Positions 36,164 through 44,787 of a stretch of 64,000 bases of DNA are shown piece by piece. The notes under the pieces were generated by a model. That model was not told where the DNA came from, ran no database searches, and saw only the letters and a list, made by a program, of their open reading frames with translations. Within the stretch, counting starts at the first letter, position 1, and every line of letters starts with the position of its first letter. Made by a program: the position numbers and the translations under genes. Source of the stretch: Salirhabdus salicampi (GTDB lineage: Bacteria; Bacillota; Bacilli; Bacillales; Alkalibacillaceae); assembly GCF_024259515.1 (NCBI RefSeq), contig NZ_JANBWE010000001.1, positions 806,001 through 870,000 of the forward strand. The letters run 5' to 3'.

Positions 36164-37123
36164 ATGTCTTATGAAACGAGGGTCACGAAGCTGTTAAATA
36201 TTACATATCCAATTGTACAAGGAGGGTTAGCCCATTTAGCATATGCGGATTTAGCTGCAGCCGTTTCGAATGCAGGAGGTCTAGGACAAATTACGGCTAT
36301 GAGTTTACCTGATTCACAATCACTACAGAAAGAGATACACAAAGTACGGACATTAACGAATAAACCGTTCGGAGTTAACTTTGCGATCGGTCAGCATGGA
36401 CGTCCATTCGAGCATATGGTAAAAGTTGCAATTGACGAGAAAGTACCGGTGATATCCGTAACAGGGGGGAATCCTAAACCTGTACTCGACTTAGTAAAAG
36501 GTACGGGTATTAAAACATTGGTATTAGTTGCAGCCAAAAGACAGGCAGAGAAAGCTGAAGAACTCGGAGCTAGTGCTGTGATGGTTGTTGGACATGAAGG
36601 GGGAGGTCACCTCGGTCGGGATGATGTAGGTACGTTTGTGTTAACACCGCAAGTAGTGGATGCTGTTTCCATACCAGTTATTGCTTCAGGGGGTATTAGC
36701 GATGGTAAGGGGTTAATGGCAGCCTTTGCTCTGGGTGCTGAAGGTATCGAAATGGGTACAAGGTTCATTGCTACGAAGGAGTGTGTTCATGCACATGATA
36801 CATATAAACAAGCATTACTTGGGGCAGATGAAAAATCAACGGTCATAATAAAGCGATCTCTTGGAGCACCAGCAAGAGCATTAAAAAACGAGTGGACTGA
36901 TAAAATATTGCAACTTGAGGAACAAGGTGAAACGTACGATACATTAAAATCGTATATAAGTGGAGAGGCAAACAAACGTTATATATATGATGGTAATGAA
37001 AGACAAGGTTTTGGGTGGGCAGGTCAGGTGGCAGCAAGAATTAACGATGTACCAACTGTACAGCAACTATTTGATCGTATTATAGATGAATCTAATCAAA
37101 TTCGGAAACAGTGGAGTTTATGA
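36164..37123 (+). CDS. Nitronate monooxygenase-family FMN protein
   Basis: 319-residue TIM-barrel FMN enzyme. Motifs: PIVQGGLAHLAYADLAAAVSNAGGLG, VVGHEGGGHLGR (active-site His and phosphate loop) and IPVIASGGISDGKGLMAA-type FMN-phosphate glycine loop. It would oxidise propionate-3-nitronate/nitronates; the class also includes enoyl reductases (FabK), so the substrate is uncertain. ATG 36164 with GGGGTGAG upstream is chosen over 36131. yktA starts 15 bp downstream. Confidence 0.85.
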   Translation: MSYETRVTKLLNITYPIVQGGLAHLAYADLAAAVSNAGGLGQITAMSLPDSQSLQKEIHKVRTLTNKPFGVNFAIGQHGRPFEHMVKVAIDEKVPVISVTGGNPKPVLDLVKGTGIKTLVLVAAKRQAEKAEELGASAVMVVGHEGGGHLGRDDVGTFVLTPQVVDAVSIPVIASGGISDGKGLMAAFALGAEGIEMGTRFIATKECVHAHDTYKQALLGADEKSTVIIKRSLGAPARALKNEWTDKILQLEEQGETYDTLKSYISGEANKRYIYDGNERQGFGWAGQVAARINDVPTVQQLFDRIIDESNQIRKQWSL

Positions 37124-37138
37124 AGGAGAGGACATATC

Positions 37139-37408
37139 ATGGAATATCATTACCCGATTGACCATACATGGTCAAAAGAAGAAGTCATTGATGTCGTTAA
37201 TTTTTTTCAAATGATTGAAAAAGCATATGAGAAAGGGGTTAGTCGGGACGACCTTTTATTAGCGTACACGAGATTTAAACAGATTGTACCAAGTAAAAGT
37301 GAAGAGAAGCAGTTAATGAAACAGTTTGAAGAAGGTTCAGGGTATTCATCTTATCATGTCGTAAAAGAAGCCAGGAACTTAGAAAAAGGTGAGAAAGTGA
37401 AATTGTAA
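37139..37408 (+). CDS. yktA: UPF0223 family protein YktA
   Basis: 89-residue protein of unknown function in the UPF0223 family: MEYHYPIDHTWSKEEVIDVV, a helical middle (AYEKGVSRDDLLLAYTRFKQIVPSK) and SGYSSYHVVKEAR. Full length. It follows the nitronate monooxygenase gene closely and precedes yktB as in B. subtilis. Confidence 0.9.
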   Translation: MEYHYPIDHTWSKEEVIDVVNFFQMIEKAYEKGVSRDDLLLAYTRFKQIVPSKSEEKQLMKQFEEGSGYSSYHVVKEARNLEKGEKVKL

Positions 37409-37434
37409 AACCCTTGTCACAACAAGGGTTTTTT
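37407..37434. terminator. Bidirectional terminator yktA / yktB
   Basis: AAAACCCTTGT / ACAAGGGTTTT with a 4-nt loop and flanking Ts; overlaps the yktA stop codon. Confidence 0.85.
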
Positions 37435-37436
37435 CA

Positions 37437-38069
37437 TTAACTTTCTTTCGTTAATTGATATAAGTATTGGAGTGTCTTAAACGTTTCTTCGCATTTATTC
37501 ACTAATTCATCGCGGTTTTGTAAGATTGGGTCATGACGGTTAATATGTAGACCGCACAATAGCTCAGCCTTTTTCACTGTTTCAAGTCTGTCAAGCATAC
37601 TTGAAAAATCTTCTCTCGATAAACCGTTATGTGGAATTGACTCTGGTTTCGTATGGTCAATGGACCAAACAAACTCAGTTGGTATGTGATTCATTACCTC
37701 TGACTGGTGTTTCTTTAAGACTTTAGCAAAGTCAGACTTGATTGGACTTTCATAAATGACAGCAAACCAAATGAACAAGTGTGTTTCCCAAAGTCCAATT
37801 TGGAAGTGTGGAAGTTTTTTATAGCCACGTTTATTATTTGCTAAAGCAGCCCATGTATCATTTGGCGGATTCTTCGTTCGGCGTGCATGTTTTGCGACAT
37901 GGACAAACATTTCGTCCCCTGTTAATGATGTCAATTCAGGAGCTATCTCCTCTGCTAATGCTGCTAATTTGGGAGAAAGGGTTCCTCTTAGCACTTCCAT
38001 TCGTTCCTCAAGACCTGTAATGGTAAAAACATCAAAATCTTTTTGATTAAAGCCATTAAACTGTTCCAA
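37437..38069 (-). CDS. yktB: UPF0637 family protein YktB
   Basis: 210-residue soluble protein of the UPF0637/YktB family, function unknown: [37 protein letters not shown] and the conserved [16 protein letters not shown]. The start codon is TTG (38069) with GGGAG eight bases upstream. Synteny with yktA and suhB supports the name. Confidence 0.9.
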   Translation of the reverse strand: MEQFNGFNQKDFDVFTITGLEERMEVLRGTLSPKLAALAEEIAPELTSLTGDEMFVHVAKHARRTKNPPNDTWAALANNKRGYKKLPHFQIGLWETHLFIWFAVIYESPIKSDFAKVLKKHQSEVMNHIPTEFVWSIDHTKPESIPHNGLSREDFSSMLDRLETVKKAELLCGLHINRHDPILQNRDELVNKCEETFKTLQYLYQLTKES

Positions 38070-38257
38070 GATTGTGACTCCCTTCTTCTATATATGTATG
38101 AGCTTAATCCTATCATTTTAGTAAATTTTATCATATGCTATAAAAAAACCCAATTTTCATGCATATAGTGAAACGGGAAATGGAACACCGGCACAATGGG
38201 TAAGATATGAATATTTGCAAATGTATTGAAACGATACTATAAAAAAGGAGTTTTATC

Positions 38258-39061
38258 ATGGAGCGGAAAGAATTACATTCGTTATTTGAACAAGGGAAAC
38301 AGTGGATATTAGAAGCAGGAGAGCAAATACGAATTGATGTAGAAAAACCCTTTGAAGTTAATACGAAGGCTGATCGAAAAGATCTTGTAACAGAAGTAGA
38401 TGAGAAAGTTGAAGCGTTCTTCGCAAAACGTATTCGTCATACATATCCAGAACATAAAGTCCTGGGAGAAGAAGGGTTAGGGGATGAAATCCATTCAGTT
38501 GACGGTGTCATTTGGGTTATTGATCCGATTGATGGCACGATGAACTTTGTTCACCAAAGGCGTAATTTTGCTATTTCGATTGGTATTTATGTCGATGGCG
38601 AAGGCTTAATTGGCTTTATTTACGATGTTATGGCAGATGTATTGTATACCGCGATTAAAGGTGAAGGTGCATATAAGAATGGAGAACGACTACCAATGTT
38701 AGGGCAAAACCGTAAACTAGAAGATTCTTTACTAGCAATGAATGCCTTCTGGTCCATGCCCAACCGTCGCCTTGATGAAGCTGGAGTTCATGAACTTATA
38801 AGAAAGGTAAGAGGGACCCGTTCATACGGGTCTGCTGCATTAGAGTTTGCCTTTGTAGCAGAAGGAATAATTGATGCTTATATTACGATGCGTCTGTCTC
38901 CTTGGGATATAGCAGGTGGGATTGTCATTGTAAACGAAGTAGGTGGAATTACAACACAAGTAGATGGGAGCCCCATTAATATATTAGAAAAGAATACGGT
39001 TATTACCTGTAATCGTGCGGTCCATCAAGATATTGTGAATCATTACATTCGGGAAAAATAA
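38258..39061 (+). CDS. suhB: Inositol monophosphatase family protein (YktC/SuhB)
   Basis: 267-residue Mg-dependent, lithium-sensitive phosphatase fold. Metal-site motifs: LGEEGLG (Glu near residue 71), WVIDPIDGTMNF (DPxDGT) and SPWDIAGG. It dephosphorylates inositol-1-phosphate or similar sugar phosphates. AAGGAG precedes the ATG. The position after yktB matches yktC of B. subtilis. Confidence 0.9.
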   Translation: MERKELHSLFEQGKQWILEAGEQIRIDVEKPFEVNTKADRKDLVTEVDEKVEAFFAKRIRHTYPEHKVLGEEGLGDEIHSVDGVIWVIDPIDGTMNFVHQRRNFAISIGIYVDGEGLIGFIYDVMADVLYTAIKGEGAYKNGERLPMLGQNRKLEDSLLAMNAFWSMPNRRLDEAGVHELIRKVRGTRSYGSAALEFAFVAEGIIDAYITMRLSPWDIAGGIVIVNEVGGITTQVDGSPINILEKNTVITCNRAVHQDIVNHYIREK

Positions 39062-39062
39062 A

Positions 39063-39096
39063 AAAGAAGTGAGGTCTAATGCCTCACTTCTTTTTT
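39063..39096. terminator. Bidirectional terminator suhB / ylaF
   Basis: AAAGAAGTGAGG / CCTCACTTCTTT with 7-nt loop and T run, between convergent genes. Confidence 0.88.
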
Positions 39097-39280
39097 ATGA
39101 TGAAATAGTCGTTTGTTTCTTTCCCTTTAGTTTTAATCCAAACCCCATTAACCCGAAACCTAATAAGAAAAAGAAAATGGTTAATAGAACATTATGATAA
39201 CTAATGGCTACACCAACTAAAGAAAATGATGAGATCACAGATACAGCTAATAAAAACATTTTAAGATTGAATTTTCCCAT
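39095..39280 (-). CDS. ylaF: YlaF-like small membrane protein (DUF5325)
   Basis: 61-residue protein with two hydrophobic helices (LFLLAVSVISSFSLVGVAIS-type and LLTIFFFLLGFGLMGFGLKL-type) and a Lys-rich C-terminus. The frame is open to 39361, but ATG 39280 has GTGGGTGAT upstream and a family-like length. Adjacent ylaH and ylaI homologues support the YlaF assignment. Function unknown. Confidence 0.7.
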   Translation of the reverse strand: MGKFNLKMFLLAVSVISSFSLVGVAISYHNVLLTIFFFLLGFGLMGFGLKLKGKKQTTISS

Positions 39281-39414
39281 AATTATCACCCACTTATAGT
39301 TTACAGAATCTTCAACATTCCTACAAGACAACATTTTGAATTCTATTTCTAATAGTAGCATGAATTGAAAAGTTTTAGTATGATGGAGAGGAATGTAATG
39401 AAGGAGGAACAGTC

Positions 39415-39753
39415 ATGGCAGCGCAAAATACGGAAACAGTACCTGATTTAGGTTTTCGCCCAATTGAAAGCTTTTTTCTTGAAAATATAGGAGGAGAGAC
39501 AGGGTTTTGGTTATTATATTTAACAATCTATATCTTTTCTTTTATTACATATAAACTAGGTTTTGCCCGAAAGTTACCATTATTAAAAGCTTTTATCATA
39601 TACATGTTATTAGCGATAGGCTGTTATGTCATCACGATTTTTGCCATTCTCTTACCAATGGCGGAAGTGCTCGTAATTTCAGCTGTCGTGTTAGGCATTT
39701 ATCGTTACCGTCTACATACTGAAAGAAGCAAACGAAATGTAGAAGAGGGATGA
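39415..39753 (+). CDS. ylaH: YlaH-like membrane protein
   Basis: 112-residue protein with an N-terminal soluble part (DLGFRPIESFFLENIGG) and three hydrophobic segments (about 28-45, 58-78, 78-95), matching the YlaH-like family. GAAGGAGG lies eight bases before the ATG. In B. subtilis typA (ylaG) stands between ylaF and ylaH; it is absent here. Confidence 0.78.
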   Translation: MAAQNTETVPDLGFRPIESFFLENIGGETGFWLLYLTIYIFSFITYKLGFARKLPLLKAFIIYMLLAIGCYVITIFAILLPMAEVLVISAVVLGIYRYRLHTERSKRNVEEG

Positions 39754-39769
39754 GGGGAGTAGTAGCTAC

Positions 39770-40075
39770 ATGCAATCTATGCAAGATGTTGTGTATAACT
39801 GGTTGACGATTTATTTAGTGGCGGAAAGCCGTCCAAAAGATCAAGCAGCAAAAGATACAGCAGCCCTATTTCGTACGATGCTTACAGAGGACCATGCAGT
39901 AAAGGATTTACACGTTGAAAAAAAAGAGGATATGTACCTCGTAATATGTGAGACAAATGATGAAACCCGTTCATTTCGCTTTCCACTAGAATTGATCGAA
40001 TGTATTCGAAATCAAATGGATGATGAACCGGAAAAATTCCCGAATTACGTAGCAGACGAACGTCCCTCTTCATAG
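39770..40075 (+). CDS. Hypothetical protein, 101 aa
   Basis: Unrecognised acidic cytoplasmic protein with an alpha/beta pattern: an N-terminal helix (MQDVVYNWLTIYLVAESRPKD), strands (DLHVEKKEDMYLVICET, RSFRFPLELIECI) and an acidic C-terminus. GGGGAG is about ten bases before the first ATG; a second in-frame ATG is at 39779. It follows ylaH by 16 bp, so it is probably in the same operon; its stop overlaps the terminator. Confidence 0.65.
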   Translation: MQSMQDVVYNWLTIYLVAESRPKDQAAKDTAALFRTMLTEDHAVKDLHVEKKEDMYLVICETNDETRSFRFPLELIECIRNQMDDEPEKFPNYVADERPSS

Positions 40076-40090
40076 AGGGACGTTTTTTAT
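40060..40090. terminator. Terminator after the 101-aa gene
   Basis: ACGTCCCTCT / AGAGGGACGT with TCAT loop, then TTTTTT; it lies over the stop codon and before convergent ylaI. Confidence 0.85.
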
Positions 40091-40091
40091 A

Positions 40092-40292
40092 TTAGATATA
40101 ATCATCTTTCTTTTTTTCACGGTAAAGGATGAAATTACCGGTCGCTTTTCGTTCTTCCGTACGTTTTTCAATACGCTCACGACACTCTGTACACATGTAA
40201 GACTGTACTCGCCTTTTTCGTAATTGCTTAGCGAGTAAAGAAGTGGCACTAATGTTGTCCACTTGATCACACAAAATACATTTAACTCTCAT
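40092..40292 (-). CDS. ylaI: YlaI family protein (DUF2197), zinc-ribbon-like
   Basis: 66-residue protein with two CxxC pairs (CILC at residues 5-8 and CTEC near 34-37), consistent with a structural zinc, and a basic C-terminal half. It matches B. subtilis YlaI as I remember it (MRVKCI, SYMC-ECRERIE). GAGGTGA precedes the ATG. A promoter-like TTATGG, 16 bp, TATACT lies upstream, independent of the RNA gene further upstream. Confidence 0.88.
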   Translation of the reverse strand: MRVKCILCDQVDNISATSLLAKQLRKRRVQSYMCTECRERIEKRTEERKATGNFILYREKKKDDYI

Positions 40293-40365
40293 TGTTTCAC
40301 CTCTAATCTCTTTCCACTAGTATAGCACGAAAGGGGCATGCCATAAATATATAGCTATAAAATGC

Positions 40366-40605
40366 AAAAAACCCTTCCTAATGATAGGAAGAGTACTACA
40401 AATGGAAAGATATATGTATCCCCGCTTTGCCGTTTTCCTTATGTCTCAAAACCCGGAAATCACCAGGTGGGTTCTCGCACCAAACAGTTCAACTTCCCGA
40501 TTAATGGGCATGTTGTTATGTGTGGAATGTAAAGATCCCTTTTTTATACTACGGTTTGAGACAAACGGAGAAACGCACATTGCAGGTGTGTTTTCTTATT
40601 GGTCT
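40366..40605 (-). ncRNA. Putative structured non-coding RNA (unidentified)
   Basis: A minus-strand unit of about 240 nt with a good promoter and an intrinsic terminator (CTTCCTA / TAGGAAG, 40374-40391, T run 40366-40371), and no conserved ORF. Distant arms pair: CCGTTT/AAACGG (40430-40435 with 40563-40568) and GTCTCAAA/TTTGAGAC (40443-40450 with 40555-40562), giving an extended rod with internal loops. Such a shape recalls 6S RNA, but I do not recognise conserved 6S sequence, so the class stays open. It ends about 75 bp upstream of ylaI, which has its own promoter. Confidence 0.6.
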
Positions 40606-40611
40606 ATATAT

Positions 40612-40640
40612 ATAATACAAAGGTATGCTGTATAATTCAA
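40612..40640 (-). promoter_or_regulatory. SigA-type promoter of the putative ncRNA
   Basis: On the minus strand TTGAAT (40640-40635), 17 bp, TATTAT (40617-40612), placing the transcript start near 40605. Confidence 0.7.
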
Positions 40641-40672
40641 TAGTAAATGATTTCCATACGACGTTGAGTATG

Positions 40673-41047
40673 TTAACAGGCATATGTTGCAAGCACTGCC
40701 TGAACTTCATATATATTGACACTCTTGTTAAAACGTTTTTCGATCGGATCTTGTTTCCCACTTACCCAAATTTTTAATTCTCCATCTAAATCAAAATGTC
40801 CGGCTGTTTCAACACTAAAGTAATTAATTTTGTCATAAGGAACTGATAAATATTCCATTTTTTTCCCGGTTATTCCCTGTTTATCAACCAATATTAAGCG
40901 TTTATTTGTAAAAATGAACAGATCGCGTATTAGCTGGAATCCCTTGTAAACTTCTTCTTTTGGAGCAAAGATATTTTGAAATTCTTCTTTAATTTTGCTT
41001 GGATCAACTTCAGATGAGTTGCCCATCATACCACTCATAAATCCCAC
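40673..41047 (-). CDS. PH-domain (bacterial pleckstrin-like) protein
   Basis: 124-residue protein made of one bacterial PH-like domain: DLFIFTNKRLILVDKQG, a basic strand after it, VPYDKINYFSVETAG and a last helix (VNIYEVQAVLATYAC). Family members are often 120-130 aa and of unknown function. The start is GTG 41047, eight bases after GGAGG; an ATG three codons later is possible. Monocistronic, directly upstream of the putative ncRNA. Confidence 0.82.
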   Translation of the reverse strand: MGFMSGMMGNSSEVDPSKIKEEFQNIFAPKEEVYKGFQLIRDLFIFTNKRLILVDKQGITGKKMEYLSVPYDKINYFSVETAGHFDLDGELKIWVSGKQDPIEKRFNKSVNIYEVQAVLATYAC

Positions 41048-41228
41048 TAGATATTCCTCCTATCATTTTTTTATTAGTGTATGTTTACATTTCGCTTAAA
41101 ACGACTAAAGTCCTTCATCAACATTGTTAGATAGATTTTACACTCTTTCCCCCCTTTTGATATGATGGATGAACTAGGAAAAAAGGTACGAAAATCCGTT
41201 TGAATAAAATGAGAAATGAGTGATTGTG

Positions 41229-42725
41229 ATGGATTATACAAAGCAGGAAAAACATTTTTTGTCGTATATGAAAGAAATCGAATCTTATAATGAAGCTCTT
41301 TCCTTAATGTTTTGGGATTTAAGAACGAACGCCCCAAAAAAATCAGTAAGTTTAAGTTCTGAAACGATTGGATTTTTATCCCAAAAAGTACACCAACTAT
41401 CCACCTCTGAACAAATGAAAGGTTATATTGAAGATCTAAAAGGTACAACTGAAAATCCAATTATAAAAAGGGCTATCTTTGAATGTGAAAAAGAATATAA
41501 TCGTAATATGAAAATTCCGAATGAAGAATATAAAGAGTATGTTCAATTGCAAACCAAGTCTGAAGCAGTATGGGAAGAAGCAAAAGAAAAATCGGATTTC
41601 AAAATGTTTCAACCATATTTACAGCGACTCGTGGACTTTAATATAAAGTTTGCGAACTATTGGGGATACGATAATCATATTTATGATGCCTTACTTGACT
41701 TATATGAACCCGGTGTTACAGTCGATGTCCTGGATGATGTATTTCCAACATTACAAAATTCAATAAAACCATTACTTGAAGCCGTCATTAACTCTCCTTA
41801 TAAACCTGATACATCAAGCATCTTAGTAAATTTTCCAAGGGAGAACCAAAAGGCATTTAGTGAAGAAGTATTACGACAAATGGGTTATGACTTTCATGCA
41901 GGTAGGTTAGATGAAACGGTACATCCTTTTATGGTTTCGTTAAATCCCAAGGATGTACGTGTTACAACTCGTTATAATGAACAAGATTTTCGTATAGCCG
42001 TTTTCGGAACGATTCATGAAGGAGGGCATGCTCTTTATGAACAAAACCTCGATGAGAAGTTGTATGGTACACCTTTAGCGTCTGGAACTTCCAATGGTAT
42101 CCATGAGTCCCAATCTTTATTTTGGGAAAATTTCATTGCTCGAAGTGAACCTTTTTGGAATCAACAGTTTGATATACTAAAAAAATACGCTCCAGCATCC
42201 ATCTCTTCAATGTCAAAATATGATTTTTACCGCGCAATTAACGAAGTGAAACCATCGTTTATTCGGGTAGAGGCTGATGAAATGACCTATTCCCTTCATA
42301 TTATGTTACGTTATGAGCTAGAAAAGGCTTTAATTAGTGGAGAAATTAGTGTCAATGATTTACCTTCTCTGTGGAATGAGAAAATGGATAAGTACTTAGG
42401 AATTAGACCAAAAAATGATCAAGAAGGCGTTTTGCAAGATGTACATTGGGCAGGAGGGAGTTTTGGCTACTTTCCATCTTATGCCCTTGGGTATATGTAT
42501 GGTGCCCAATTCCTTCATGCTATGAATGAACAATTTCAAGTAAATCATGCAGTGGAAAACAATGATTTACGGAAAATACAGCAATGGTTGTCTGACAATA
42601 TCCATAAGCATGGTAAGATGAAAAAACCACTGGAAATATTACATGATGTAACAGGAGAAGGGTTGAATCCTGATTACTTAGTGGATTACTTGAAGTATAA
42701 GTATAAGGATATATACCAATTTTAA
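41229..42725 (+). CDS. M32 family metallocarboxypeptidase
   Basis: About 498-residue thermostable-carboxypeptidase-type enzyme (YpwA/TaqCP family) that removes C-terminal residues from peptides; cytoplasmic. Zn motif HEGGH in TIHEGGHALYEQN (HExxH), third ligand region GIHESQSLFWEN, and the family segments VKPSFIRVEADEMTYSLHI and DVHWAGGSFGYFPSYALG. ATG 41229 is preferred to the GTG nine bases earlier; the ribosome-binding site is weak. Confidence 0.92.
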   Translation: MDYTKQEKHFLSYMKEIESYNEALSLMFWDLRTNAPKKSVSLSSETIGFLSQKVHQLSTSEQMKGYIEDLKGTTENPIIKRAIFECEKEYNRNMKIPNEEYKEYVQLQTKSEAVWEEAKEKSDFKMFQPYLQRLVDFNIKFANYWGYDNHIYDALLDLYEPGVTVDVLDDVFPTLQNSIKPLLEAVINSPYKPDTSSILVNFPRENQKAFSEEVLRQMGYDFHAGRLDETVHPFMVSLNPKDVRVTTRYNEQDFRIAVFGTIHEGGHALYEQNLDEKLYGTPLASGTSNGIHESQSLFWENFIARSEPFWNQQFDILKKYAPASISSMSKYDFYRAINEVKPSFIRVEADEMTYSLHIMLRYELEKALISGEISVNDLPSLWNEKMDKYLGIRPKNDQEGVLQDVHWAGGSFGYFPSYALGYMYGAQFLHAMNEQFQVNHAVENNDLRKIQQWLSDNIHKHGKMKKPLEILHDVTGEGLNPDYLVDYLKYKYKDIYQF

Positions 42726-42727
42726 AA

Positions 42728-42764
42728 AAAGGTTTGAAGGTGAAACTTCAAAACCTTTTTTTTA
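42728..42764 (+). terminator. Terminator of the M32 gene
   Basis: AAAGGTTTGAAG pairs with CTTCAAAACCTTT (one bulged A), followed by a run of Ts. Confidence 0.82.
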
Positions 42765-42830
42765 TTCAGTAAACTTCATATGTTGTCGATCAAAAACTTT
42801 GATAGAATGTACATAAGGAGTGTGATAAAG

Positions 42831-43604
42831 ATGGAAACATACTTACCAGATTTTCATTTAAAAGGGAAAACAGCCGTCATAACAGGAGCTACAAAAGGTA
42901 TAGGGCGTGCCATCGCTTCCAGTTATGCTGAAGCAGGAGCTAATGTTGTATTAATCTCGAGAACTGAAGAGGACCTTTATCGATTTAAAGAGGAATTAAT
43001 TCCATTCGGTACTACAATACATACTATAGTCGGAGATGTCCAAAATTATCAAGAAATCATTTCTGCTATTGAACATATGGACGAAATTAAAGAGATTAAT
43101 GTATGGGTCAATAATGCCGGTATTAACATTCGTAGTGAAGCGGAAAAAGTTTCCGAAGATGAGTGGGAAAAAATTGTGGATGTTAATATGAAGGGCGCAT
43201 TTTTCCTATCTCAATTTGCAGCCCGCAAAATGAAGGATTTGAACTACGGAAAAATTATCAATATTACATCAGTTGCAGGGCATGTTGCATTACGCACAGG
43301 CGTAGTTTACGGCATGACGAAAGCCGCTTTAATTCAAATGACGAAAACATTAGCTTTAGAGTGGGGAAAATATGGCATCCGAATCAATGCCATTGGACCA
43401 TGGTATTTCGAAACTGCTTTAACCGAAAAATTATTACAAGATGAACAATATGTACAAGATATCGTTGACCGAACCCCTTTACGACGAATTGGGGAATTAA
43501 AGGAATTAGCTGGGGCTGCCGTTTTTTTAGCTTCGGAAGCGAGCGACTACATAACTGGTCAAACTCTTTTTGTAGATGGTGGAATGACGATTTACGGATT
43601 TTAA
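42831..43604 (+). CDS. Short-chain dehydrogenase/reductase (FabG-like SDR)
   Basis: 257-residue classical SDR: cofactor motif TGATKGIGRA, NNAG at about 95, catalytic Ser in ITSVAGH, Tyr-x3-Lys in VYGMTKAAL and the C-terminal DYITGQTLFVDGG. It would reduce or oxidise a carbonyl/alcohol with NAD(P)H; gluconate 5-dehydrogenase-like or FabG-like, undecided. ATG 42831 with AAGGAGTG is chosen over 42780. A terminator separates it from bpsA. Confidence 0.88.
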   Translation: METYLPDFHLKGKTAVITGATKGIGRAIASSYAEAGANVVLISRTEEDLYRFKEELIPFGTTIHTIVGDVQNYQEIISAIEHMDEIKEINVWVNNAGINIRSEAEKVSEDEWEKIVDVNMKGAFFLSQFAARKMKDLNYGKIINITSVAGHVALRTGVVYGMTKAALIQMTKTLALEWGKYGIRINAIGPWYFETALTEKLLQDEQYVQDIVDRTPLRRIGELKELAGAAVFLASEASDYITGQTLFVDGGMTIYGF

Positions 43605-43609
43605 GATTG

Positions 43610-43643
43610 AGCCATATCTCCTAACCGAGATATGGCTTTTTTT
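43610..43643 (+). terminator. Terminator of the SDR gene
   Basis: GCCATATCTC / GAGATATGGC with CTAACC loop and seven Ts. Confidence 0.9.
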
Positions 43644-43692
43644 GGATAATCTTATTGCCATTACACATCATAAAAAGAAAAAGGATGAAATC

Positions 43693-44787
43693 ATGGCATA
43701 TATTGCTTCTGTCGGGTTAAGTATACCAAAACATACGATCACACAAGATGTTGCTAAGCAGTTAATGGCGAAATTATTTCCACGCAATACACGTGAATTG
43801 GAGAGGGTGTTACCCGCCTTTGATAATGCAGCTATAAATGAGAGGCAATTCGTCGTACCTATTGAATGGTTTCAACAAGAACATACATTCCAAGATCGAA
43901 ACGATATATTTGAGCAAGAAGCGGTCACTTATTCAGTTTCTGCCGTAAGGGATTGTTTAGGAAAAGACCTATTTCTACATAAACCGTTCCCCATTGAAGA
44001 GGTGGATAGTTTATTCTTTGTTTCTAGCACTGGAATTACTACACCTTCTATTGATGCACGTTGTATGAACGAGATGCCTTTTCGTCAAGACGTTGTTAGA
44101 TATCCGTTATGGGGCCTCGGTTGTGCTGGTGGTGTTTCCGGAATTGCTAAGGCATCAGAATGGTTAAAAGCAAATCCGAACAAAAGTGCTGTTGTCATAA
44201 ATTTAGAATTTTGTAGCCTTTCCTTTCAAAAGCATGATACACGAAAAAGTAATTTTATAGGCACGGTCTTGTTTGGGGATGGGATAACAGCAACATTGCT
44301 GTTAGGTCGTGAACATCCGTTTGTACCGGATATTAAACAAAGTACTGTTCCATATGTAAAGCGTTCTAGTTCCAGGTTAATGAAGGGTGCACTGGATGTA
44401 ATGGGATGGAAATTTGCAGATGACGGGTTTCATGTCATTTTCGCCAAGAGTATTCCTAACCTTGTACGATCGTTTTGGCGGGAACATATAACGGACTTTC
44501 TTTCTTCATCGAACTTAACGACGGAACACCTATCTTCCGTTATTGCCCATCCTGGTGGTCCGAAAGTGTTAGAAGCATGTCAAGAGGTATTGAACGTACC
44601 AATAAAACAATTGCAACATTCCCATGATATTTTACGAAATCATGGAAATATGTCCTCTCCAACAGTGATATACGTATTATATAATGCGATGGTAGAGGGA
44701 ATGGAAAAAGGGGCCCATAGTATTATGAGTGCACTTGGTCCGGGTTTTAGTTCAGAGCTTATTGAGGTGGAGTGGGTAAGTATATGA
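43693..44787 (+). CDS. bpsA: Type III polyketide synthase (BpsA-like alkylpyrone synthase)
   Basis: 364-residue chalcone-synthase-fold enzyme. Catalytic Cys in GLGCAGGVSG, His in VIAHPGGPKV and Asn in LRNHGNMSSPTVIYVL. B. subtilis BpsA condenses long acyl-CoA with malonyl-CoA to triketide alkylpyrones. ATG 43693 (MAYIASVGLSIPKH) with AAAAAGGATG upstream is chosen over 43642. Its stop overlaps the start of bpsB (ATGA), so the two are coupled. Confidence 0.9.
   Translation: MAYIASVGLSIPKHTITQDVAKQLMAKLFPRNTRELERVLPAFDNAAINERQFVVPIEWFQQEHTFQDRNDIFEQEAVTYSVSAVRDCLGKDLFLHKPFPIEEVDSLFFVSSTGITTPSIDARCMNEMPFRQDVVRYPLWGLGCAGGVSGIAKASEWLKANPNKSAVVINLEFCSLSFQKHDTRKSNFIGTVLFGDGITATLLLGREHPFVPDIKQSTVPYVKRSSSRLMKGALDVMGWKFADDGFHVIFAKSIPNLVRSFWREHITDFLSSSNLTTEHLSSVIAHPGGPKVLEACQEVLNVPIKQLQHSHDILRNHGNMSSPTVIYVLYNAMVEGMEKGAHSIMSALGPGFSSELIEVEWVSI

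Noticed and set aside
40381-40635. 84-codon plus-strand frame
   Set aside because: It is antisense to the putative ncRNA, has no ribosome-binding site, no protein-like composition, and its start lies in the terminator hairpin.
41074-41460. 128-codon minus-strand frame opposite the start of the M32 gene
   Set aside because: It is antisense to the clearly conserved carboxypeptidase coding sequence and has no family resemblance.
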